Positions 14,310 through 20,102 of a stretch of 20,102 nt of DNA are shown here, piece by piece. Numbering within the stretch: position 1 is the stretch's first letter; every line of letters starts with the position of its first letter. The notes under the pieces were generated by a model, which saw only the letters and a program-made list of their open reading frames with translations, did no database searches and was not told the DNA's origin. The DNA is from Chloroflexota bacterium (lineage in GTDB: Bacteria > Chloroflexota > Anaerolineae > B4-G1 > SLSP01), in the NCBI GenBank assembly GCA_022707725.1, contig JAKJAB010000017.1, forward strand, positions 1 to 20,102, written 5' to 3'. Both the position numbers and the translations under genes were made by a program.

Positions 14310-15655
14310 TCATTGACGCAGCACCAGCGGCAGATAGACCGCGTCGCCAGCGACGGTACGCTGGGGAGAGGCAGCATAGCGACTCGGACTGTAGACCGAG
14401 GTCGCGGTCAGTGTCACTTCGTCGAAGTCTCGCATCGTGGCTGTTAGCGGGATGGTGACGTGCAGCGCGAGTGGCAAGCGTTCGCGCGGCATCAATACCG
14501 GCGTGCGCGTAATCGGCAGCAACGCCGTGCCGAAGGGCAGTCCCACAGTCGTCGTCCAGACAAAGGGGCCAAGCGTCAGGTCGTAAGCATCGGACAACAT
14601 ACCCGTGTTAACGAGGTCCATGTGATGCGTCACCGTCTGTCCGGGGAGGCCGACGTGCAGGGTAGCACCCTGAAGTTCGACGGCATACGGCGCTGGCAGC
14701 GCGCAGGGTTGCAGGTAGTTCAGCACGTAGGCCATCACCTTTCGACGGTCGTTTGCGGTATTGATACCTTCGAAGCCGAAGGCGAAGTAGACCACGCGAT
14801 AGGTGTCATTCGCATACGCTGTGGCGGCCCAGTTGCCATCATCGGTGTAACGGAAAACGCCCGCAGCATTTCCCACCACAGTGATTTCACTTGGATCTGC
14901 CTGGTTGTTCGCCCCATCGCCACCCTCGATGATCGCGTTGATGCCGTTGAGGAAATCTGCCCCGGCTAATTCACGGAAGCCACTGTCATCTGCCAGGTAA
15001 CCGGCGTGCAGGTAATCGCGGTAGAACGGAGGCGCAACCGTGCGGGCGATGTCCCACCCGATGTCCTGCCCGCTGACGAAGAGCCGCCCCCCGCCGTCGA
15101 GGTAGGCGGTGAGCGCGGTCTGATCCGCCGTTGTGAGCGTGTAATCCCAATCTTTGCCGGTGAGCCAGATGACGCCGCGATACTGGCGCAGCACGTCCAA
15201 CGGCGGGCCATCGGCATCGTCGGGCACGGACCACACGTTGTAACTGACGTTCAGACTTTCCAACGTTTGGGTGTAGTAGGTTTGGTCATTATAGGGATTG
15301 CCCAGGTTGTCGAAGTCATCGTCCACCACGAGCAGGCAGGGCGTCGGGTCCAACCAGAAATCCCGACGCTGGTCGTGATCGACGTCGACCTCGATGGCAA
15401 GTGGCCAATGGAACGGGGCGCGGGCGGTGAGCACGTAGCGGCCTTCATATAGCGTGGCGCTGTAGTAGCCGTCCGGTGCGGGGGTGATAGCGCCGTCGTC
15501 GATTTGCAGCGTGGCGCTCAATAACTCGCCACTTGTCGCGTCAGTGATCTGTCCTTCGACGGTGAATTTGGGTTTGGGGATGAGGACGAAGTCCAGCCGC
15601 ACGCCCGTCCCCGTCAAGATGGCGACGTCGGTGATGGTCTGTGGAGAGTAGCCGG
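14310..15655 (-). pseudogene. Out-of-frame C-terminal half of the secreted M28 peptidase gene
   Basis: About 445 codons open in the -1 frame relative to the preceding M28 gene. The first in-frame start is only a TTG at 15617, with no good ribosome binding site. The sequence resumes mid-domain with ALTGYSPQTITDVAIL, the end of a carboxypeptidase-regulatory-like fold. A second such fold follows (FTVEGQITDATSGELLSATL). Next is an alpha/beta region starting LLVVDDDFDNLGNPYND that resembles glutamine-amidotransferase-like or ThuA-like modules (ICAT-like strands GVIWLTGKDW, GGRLFVSGQDIGW). An Ig-like region follows and the protein ends in VYLPLVLRQ. The piece looks like the accessory half of one exported protein, and it cannot be secreted unless the frameshift is suppressed. 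A sequencing error remains possible. Confidence 0.75.
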
Positions 15656-17227
15656 TTAGCGCGGCGGTACGTGTAGGGCGTAAGCGCCGGAGATGGAGGC
15701 TGTGGCGCTAAACACGCCGGGCTGCCCCACCGCCGTCACCGTCGCGGGCAGCGGCAGCAGCACCGTTTCCTGTGACATCACCGTACCGCTGATCTCGCGC
15801 AGCGGTTCGGCGAGATGGACGAATGCGGCAAGCGCGGCGCGCGCGTACTCGCGGAAGTACGTGAGGTTGAGCGTGCTGAGCCGGTCGTTGACTGAGTGAT
15901 AGTTGGTGTTCCAGTCGCGCGGTTCGGCGGTGGCTTCGGCGGCGTTGAAGTAGTCTTCGATGCCCAAGATGGCGGCGTATCCACGATCCCAGAAACGGGA
16001 GTGATCGGAGAAGCGCGTGCCGTTTTTCACGATCTGCGGGATCAGGTCGAGGTCATACACGTCGATGACGGCAGCGACCAGCTCCGCCAGCGCGTCGGAA
16101 TCATCGGCGATAGCAGGGTTGTTGGAGTGCAGGTCGATATCTGGGCCGCCCTTGGCATCCCAGGCGATCATGTCGAAGTTGAGCACGCCGAGGATGTCTT
16201 CACCGGCATTGTACGCTTCGGCGGCGTAGTAGTAGCTGCCCCACATCCCTTGTTCCTCGCCGGTGAAGAAGGCCAGGCGGATGGTGTAGTCGAAATCCAG
16301 GCCGGCCAGCAAGTCCGCCGCGATGAGCAACGCTGCTGAACCGCTGGCGTTGTCGTCGGCGCCGGGCGCGGGGTTGTGGGGCGCGGCGGCGGCCCGTGAA
16401 TCCAGATGGGCGGTGAGCAGCACGATTTTTTCGGGGTGGACTAACCCTTGCTTCTCGCCGATGACGTTGCGCAGGTTATAGCTGTCGTATGTGTAGTTGT
16501 GATAGCGCACGGCGTAGCCCAGGGATTGCATGTGCTCGTAAACGTACTGCGTAGCTCTGGCGATGGGGACGCCGCTGTAGCTGTAACGTGTGCGCAGGGT
16601 GTAAGGCGCGCCGCCAACCTGGATTGCCCACTCACCGCTCAAGCCGCCTGTATAATTGGCGACGGTTTCGGTGGTGATGCGGGTGAGCAGACCGGCGACG
16701 AGCGGATCGTAGAGCGGGTCGGTGGGAATCGCGCCAGCTACCGGCGCGGCAAGGACGATGGGGTCGGAAAGTGGTATGAAGCGCACCGGCAGCGCATCCA
16801 GGCTGGCGAGGGCGACGCCGGAGCGCAAGCGTCCCACGGCGTGGCGCCCGTCGTCGCCCAGGATGGTAAAGCGCGAGGCGGCGGTCGCAATGGATGCTCC
16901 GCTCCGGCCTCCGTCACTTTCGAGAAGGTAGTAGGAAGCGCCCGTAGCATCCGGGTCGAGGGTGGTGAGAGGCAGGCCGAGCAGCGCGATACGTTTCTGT
17001 TGGTTGGGCGTGAGGATCGCCAGGAGATAATCGGCATCCGGTGTGGTGAGATGCGCGTAGACAAGGACATCGAACGCTGCGACTCGCGTGAGGTCATCGA
17101 CACCGGCGAGGTCGATCCGCACCAGAGCCGGCGTCGCTGGAATCTGCGCCGCGCCCGGCGCTGCCAAAAACCCGAGCACGCCGCTCAATCCAAGCACAAT
17201 GGCAAACAACAGCACTTTGATTTTCAT
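15656..17227 (-). CDS. Secreted M28 zinc aminopeptidase, cut short by a frameshift
   Basis: 523 residues from ATG 17227, with AAGGTGA 5 nt upstream. A signal peptide (about 1-27, ending in GAA) predicts export. After a prodomain-like region (30-190) comes the M28 catalytic domain with AHLDS (His274, Asp276), GADDNASG (Asp291), TGEEQG (Glu324 base, Glu325 ligand), FDMIAWD (Asp352) and YHSVND (His444). All expected zinc ligands are present. M28 enzymes remove N-terminal residues from peptides outside the cell. After about 470 a carboxypeptidase-regulatory-like domain begins but stops abruptly at LHVPPR, and the remaining domains continue in another frame (14310-15655). The peptidase itself may still fold and work; the lost tail may have served localisation. 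Confidence 0.87.
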   Translation of the reverse strand: MKIKVLLFAIVLGLSGVLGFLAAPGAAQIPATPALVRIDLAGVDDLTRVAAFDVLVYAHLTTPDADYLLAILTPNQQKRIALLGLPLTTLDPDATGASYYLLESDGGRSGASIATAASRFTILGDDGRHAVGRLRSGVALASLDALPVRFIPLSDPIVLAAPVAGAIPTDPLYDPLVAGLLTRITTETVANYTGGLSGEWAIQVGGAPYTLRTRYSYSGVPIARATQYVYEHMQSLGYAVRYHNYTYDSYNLRNVIGEKQGLVHPEKIVLLTAHLDSRAAAAPHNPAPGADDNASGSAALLIAADLLAGLDFDYTIRLAFFTGEEQGMWGSYYYAAEAYNAGEDILGVLNFDMIAWDAKGGPDIDLHSNNPAIADDSDALAELVAAVIDVYDLDLIPQIVKNGTRFSDHSRFWDRGYAAILGIEDYFNAAEATAEPRDWNTNYHSVNDRLSTLNLTYFREYARAALAAFVHLAEPLREISGTVMSQETVLLPLPATVTAVGQPGVFSATASISGAYALHVPPR

Positions 17228-17257
17228 AGATTCACCTTTTCACTACACTTCGCATGA

Positions 17258-17328
17258 GGGGGCGGGGGGGGGCGCAGCCCGCCCCTAACACCCTCCCCAT
17301 TTTCATTGAGATGATACAAAATCTCAAT
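17258..17328. repeat. Two hairpins between the tandem M28 genes
   Basis: A G/C-rich inverted repeat (GGGGCGGG near 17259-17266 with CCCGCCCC at 17278-17285) is followed by a perfect 8-bp pair ATTGAGAT (17305-17312) and ATCTCAAT (17321-17328). The second spans the stop codon of the lipoprotein gene. They could attenuate transcription into the next gene, but neither has a clear U run on the minus strand. Confidence 0.4.
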
Positions 17329-18349
17329 TGGATGTTGTGAACCGGGTCAGGGCGTCGTATAGCAGGGTAATGAAGACGTTCAGGTGGTTGTCGATTCTAC
17401 CGGGGAACGTGGCGTCGATATAGTCGAGCGTGTCATATTCGGTATGCCGGATTTTGCCATCCTCGCCCAAATTCGGGTCAACCTGGGTCATCGCATCGGG
17501 GTCGAGGTCCCAGTTCGTCGCCTCGAAAAAGGCAAAGGGGATGCCGGCTTCCTGGAACGCGTCGTAATCCGCACAATCGCAGGGCGTCCCATCTGGTTGA
17601 TCTAACTGTCGAGCCGTTCGTGCCTCCAGAGCGAATCCCGCTTCCGCCGCTGTGTTTATAATCCAATCCCGCAGACTGCCCCGGCCCGCGCCGCCATACA
17701 CATAGGTAATGTCGCCGGCGATCAGGCTGTCCAGGTTGATCATCGCCACGGTGTTTTCGATGGCCGCTTTATCCATCTGTTCGACGTAGTAGTGCGAACC
17801 ATCCATATCCGCTTCCTCAGCGCCAAAGGCGATAAAGCGAATGGTGTAGGGCGTTTGCACGTCCTGGAGCAGCTTGGCGACCTCCAACAACACCGCTACC
17901 CCTGAGGCGTTGTCGTCCGCGCCATCCGCGTCGTCAACCGAATCGTAATGCGCGCCGACGACGATTTCCTCAGGCGATGCCCCACGCTTGACGGCGATCA
18001 CATTGGCGGATTCCAGCTCTTCATCGTCATCGTTGGCGAAGGCAAAACGCTGCACTTGTGGGTCGTAGCCGTAGGCCTCGAACGCCGCCTGGATATACTC
18101 CGCTGCTTCGGCTTCTTCCTGTGAGCCAGGCAGCCGGGGGCCGATGTCCTCGCACAGCGCCACGAGGTGCTGGCGGGCGATCGCTCCATACGTCACCCCG
18201 GACGGCGTCGTGATGGCTGGCCTGATCGCGGTTGGCGGGGCAGTCTCTCCTTCAGGCTCTTCGGCGGAGGGCCGGCTGACAAAGTCGCAGGCAAGCAAGC
18301 TGAAAAGACAGAGCAAAAGCAAAGGCAGGAGCTTAAGGTTGTTTTTCAT
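17324..18349 (-). CDS. M28 family zinc peptidase, lipoprotein
   Basis: 341 residues from ATG 18349, with AAGGA 5 nt upstream. The N-terminus KNNLKLLPLLLLCLFSLLAC is a lipoprotein signal with lipobox LLAC, predicting lipid attachment at Cys21 and display outside the membrane. A low-complexity acidic linker (22-50) precedes the M28 domain. Its ligands are visible: GAHYDSVDD (His134), GADDNASG (Asp145), GAEEADMDG (Glu178, Glu179), INLDSL (Asp207) and RHTEYDTLD (His302). Cys257 and Cys259 in GTPCDCADY could form a local disulphide. It probably trims peptides at the cell surface for uptake. It lies 96 bp upstream of a second M28 gene on the same strand, so the two may share a transcript, though hairpins lie between them. 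Confidence 0.92.
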   Translation of the reverse strand: MKNNLKLLPLLLLCLFSLLACDFVSRPSAEEPEGETAPPTAIRPAITTPSGVTYGAIARQHLVALCEDIGPRLPGSQEEAEAAEYIQAAFEAYGYDPQVQRFAFANDDDEELESANVIAVKRGASPEEIVVGAHYDSVDDADGADDNASGVAVLLEVAKLLQDVQTPYTIRFIAFGAEEADMDGSHYYVEQMDKAAIENTVAMINLDSLIAGDITYVYGGAGRGSLRDWIINTAAEAGFALEARTARQLDQPDGTPCDCADYDAFQEAGIPFAFFEATNWDLDPDAMTQVDPNLGEDGKIRHTEYDTLDYIDATFPGRIDNHLNVFITLLYDALTRFTTSN

Positions 18350-18412
18350 CGTTTTCCTTCTGGCCGGTCGTTAACCCGCACTCCGGTGAAATTCTTGTGA
18401 GACTCGCAAGAT

Positions 18413-18440
18413 AGTATAATGGGAAAGCTGGCAGCGGCAA
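18413..18440 (-). promoter_or_regulatory. Promoter of the M28 lipoprotein gene, overlapping a plus-strand -10 box
   Basis: On the minus strand TTGCCG (18440-18435) and TATACT (18418-18413) are 16 nt apart, a good sigma-70-like match about 63 nt before the ATG. The same bases give TATAAT on the plus strand at 18415-18420, upstream of the PIN remnant, with a weaker TTGTGA 14 nt before it. Divergent transcription from one shared AT-rich core is likely. Confidence 0.5.
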
Positions 18441-18498
18441 GTTCACAGGACGGCAATACAGGTGAAGAAATGGCTGTCGTACACGCGCGAGGAATTGC

Positions 18499-18921
18499 AT
18501 GAGCGATAGCTTTGTTTTCATCGATACGAACATATTCGTCTACGCCAAACTCCAAACGCCGCAAACCTTGGCCAAACACCACCGTGCAATGCAGCTATCA
18601 AGAACGCTTTCGACGCCCGTCATCGTGAGTGTTCAGGTGCTCAACGAGTTTTCGAGCGTTTTGTCAAAGCATAAAGTCTCCGATGCAACCATATTGGAGG
18701 CAGTAAAGGCGATTGCAACAGATAGCATAGTAACACCGCTTACTTGGATGACCATTGAACACGCTTGGGAGATTAAAGGTCGTTATCAACTGGCCTATTA
18801 GGATAGTTTGATTGTGAGCGCTGCGCTGGAAGCGGCATGTACTGTGCTTTGCTCGGAAGACTTGCAACACCAGCAAATCATTGAAGGGACGCTTCAAATT
18901 ATTAACCCTTTTGTGACATAA
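18499..18921 (+). pseudogene. PIN-domain (VapC-like) toxin gene with in-frame stop
   Basis: The frame reads as one 140-codon PIN protein interrupted by TAG at 18799-18801 (codon 101). Before it are FIDTNIFVYA (first acidic residue Asp9) and VQVLNEFSSVL (conserved Glu). After it the same frame gives DSLIVSAALEAACTVLCSEDLQHQ, with the remaining conserved acidic residues, and ends INPFVT at TAA 18919-18921. PIN proteins usually have Trp before DSLI, so a TGG-to-TAG change explains the stop. ATG 18499 has GAGGA 5 nt upstream. The truncated product lacks half of the metal-binding site and should be inactive as an RNase. No complete antitoxin gene lies upstream, only short overlapping frames (18419-18509). 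Confidence 0.9.
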
Positions 18922-18985
18922 ATGCAGACTGGTTCTGGCCAGAAGTTACCATCAACAGGGCAGCAGTACAAGACCCAGAATTCAA

Positions 18986-19029
18986 CATAGAACCCCCTTA
19001 CGAGAGTATTCTCAGAAGGGGGTTCTATG
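18986..19029. terminator. Strong bidirectional hairpin between the PIN remnant and thrS
   Basis: A perfect 14-bp stem (18986-18999 with 19016-19029, including five consecutive G-C pairs) is extended across a small internal loop by three more pairs around a 6-nt loop. It lies 15 nt after the thrS stop and after the convergent PIN remnant, so it can end transcripts from both sides. U-rich tails are weak on both strands. Confidence 0.7.
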
Positions 19030-19043
19030 CACTAACACGCGTT

Positions 19044-20102
19044 CTATTCCAGTGCCCGCTCGGCGATTGCCTTCTCCGCGTGGGCGATGAAGTCCGCCAC
19101 CGGCAGCGCACCCAGATCGTTGCCGCTGCGCAACCGCACGGCGACCGCGCCCGCTTCGACTTCCTTATCCCCGATGACGAGCATATACGGCACCTTCATC
19201 AACTGCGCCTCGCGGATCTTGGCGTTCATCCGCGATGACGAGGCATCCGTGCTCACGCGCAGGTGGGCCTGGCGCAGCGCGTCTTCCACCTGTTTGGCAT
19301 ACTCGATGTGCCGGTCGGCGATGGGGATGACGCGCGCCTGCTCCGGCGCGAGCCACACCGGGAACGCGCCGGCGTAGTGCTCCACCAGGATGCCGAAGAA
19401 GCGTTCCAGCGAACCGAGCAGCGCCCGGTGCACCATATAGGGCCGGTGTTCGTTGCCGTCCTCGCCCACGTAGGTCATATCGAAGCGCTCCGGCTCGTTG
19501 AAGTCGAACTGGATCGTCGTCAACTGCCACTCGCGGCCCAGCGCATCCTTGATCTTCAGGTCGATCTTCGGGCCGTAGAACGCGCCGCCGCCCTCGTCCA
19601 CCTGGTAAACCAGCCCTTCGGCGTTGATGGCGCGCAGCAGCGATTCCTGCGCCTGTTCCCAGCGCGCCGGTTCGCCTACGGCTTTCTCCGGGCGCGTGGA
19701 GAGGTACGCTTCGATCTGCTCGAACCCGAACGCGCGCAGCATCGCCAGCGAGAAGCGCAGCACGCGCAGCGCCTCGCCCTCGATCTGCTCCGGCGTGCAG
19801 ATGATGTGCGCATCGTCCTGCGTGAAGCCGCGCACGCGCATCAGCCCGTGGAGCACGCCGCTCTTCTCGTAGCGGTAGACCGTGCCAAGTTCCGCCCAAC
19901 GCAGCGGCAGCTCGCGGTAGGAGCGCAGGCTCGTCTTGTAGATCAGGATGTGGAAGGGGCAGTTCATCGGCTTGATGTAGTATTCCTGCTCTTCGATTTG
20001 GATGGGGGAATACATGTTTTCTTTGTAAAAGCCGAGGTGCCCGCTGGTTTCCCACAAGCTGGCTTTACCGATATGGGGCGTGTAGACCAGGTCGTAGCCG
20101 TT
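19044..20102 (-). CDS. thrS: Threonyl-tRNA synthetase, C-terminal part
   Basis: The last 352 residues are present; the frame is open to the window edge, so the N-terminal TGS, editing and early catalytic regions lie beyond it. It begins NGYDLVYTPHIGKASLW, the class II motif 1 region. Zinc ligands are in MNCPFH (Cys, equivalent to E. coli Cys334), DDAHII (His385) and VHRALLG (His511). Motif 2 is RYEKSGVLHGLMRVRGFTQDD, apart from its ends, and motif 3 is HRALLGSLERFFGILVEHY. The anticodon-binding domain covers the last 100 residues or so, including SSRMNAKIREAQ and PYMLVIGDKEVE. It charges tRNA-Thr with threonine in the cytoplasm. A strong hairpin follows the stop codon. Confidence 0.97.
   Translation of the reverse strand, partial: NGYDLVYTPHIGKASLWETSGHLGFYKENMYSPIQIEEQEYYIKPMNCPFHILIYKTSLRSYRELPLRWAELGTVYRYEKSGVLHGLMRVRGFTQDDAHIICTPEQIEGEALRVLRFSLAMLRAFGFEQIEAYLSTRPEKAVGEPARWEQAQESLLRAINAEGLVYQVDEGGGAFYGPKIDLKIKDALGREWQLTTIQFDFNEPERFDMTYVGEDGNEHRPYMVHRALLGSLERFFGILVEHYAGAFPVWLAPEQARVIPIADRHIEYAKQVEDALRQAHLRVSTDASSSRMNAKIREAQLMKVPYMLVIGDKEVEAGAVAVRLRSGNDLGALPVADFIAHAEKAIAERALE

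Noticed and set aside
14310..15617. Independent gene starting at TTG 15617
   Set aside because: The reading frame continues upstream in coding-like sequence matching the broken domain, and there is no start signal at the TTG.
15640..15680. Programmed -1 frameshift joining the two M28 halves
   Set aside because: There is no X-XXY-YYZ slippery site, and the alignment suggests residues are missing, which frameshifting would not restore.
18419..18502. 27-residue ORF overlapping the PIN start by ATGA
   Set aside because: Its start lies within the promoter -10 region, it has no ribosome binding site, and its composition resembles no antitoxin.

Overview
This window looks like a chromosomal segment of a GC-rich member of the Chloroflexota (Anaerolineae-like). 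The pointers are a secreted protein ending in VYLPLVLRQ, a GtrB-type glycosyltransferase paired with a large GT-C-like membrane protein carrying beta-sandwich domains, a CHAT/STAND/TPR protein, a GntR-ygeY-ygeW cluster, and short hairpin-forming tandem repeats between genes. The phylum call is inference from these traits. I see no rRNA, tRNA, CRISPR array, insertion sequence or prophage.

Region 1 (1-2740, minus strand). A GntR/UTRA regulator precedes a YgeY-type M20 hydrolase and a YgeW-like carbamoyltransferase. The carbamoyltransferase is cut after its carbamoyl-phosphate domain and continues in frame into what looks like the tail of a glycosyltransferase. Its stop codon overlaps the start of a probable glycogen branching enzyme. 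This is either a real deletion fusion or an assembly join. A palindrome over the GntR promoter suggests autoregulation.

Region 2 (2868-7113, plus strand). A polyisoprenyl-phosphate sugar transferase and a 1034-residue membrane protein form a two-gene unit that probably makes and uses lipid-linked sugars for the cell surface.

Region 3 (7101-10680, minus strand). One long gene encodes a CHAT caspase-like protease fused to a STAND-type ATPase and TPRs, the best candidate here for an uncharacterised signalling or defence protein. It is flanked by inverted arrays of 7-bp and 10-bp repeats.

Region 4 (10706-14098, minus strand). A GAF/PAS histidine kinase with a degenerate receiver domain lies just upstream of the ribosome-assembly GTPase gene der.

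Region 5 (14310-18349, minus strand). There are two tandem M28 zinc peptidases, one a lipoprotein and one secreted. The secreted gene is broken by a frameshift inside a carboxypeptidase-regulatory-like domain, leaving its C-terminal half out of frame.

Region 6 (18413-20102). A divergent promoter serves the M28 lipoprotein and a decayed PIN toxin gene with an in-frame stop. A strong hairpin then separates this from thrS, which runs off the window end.
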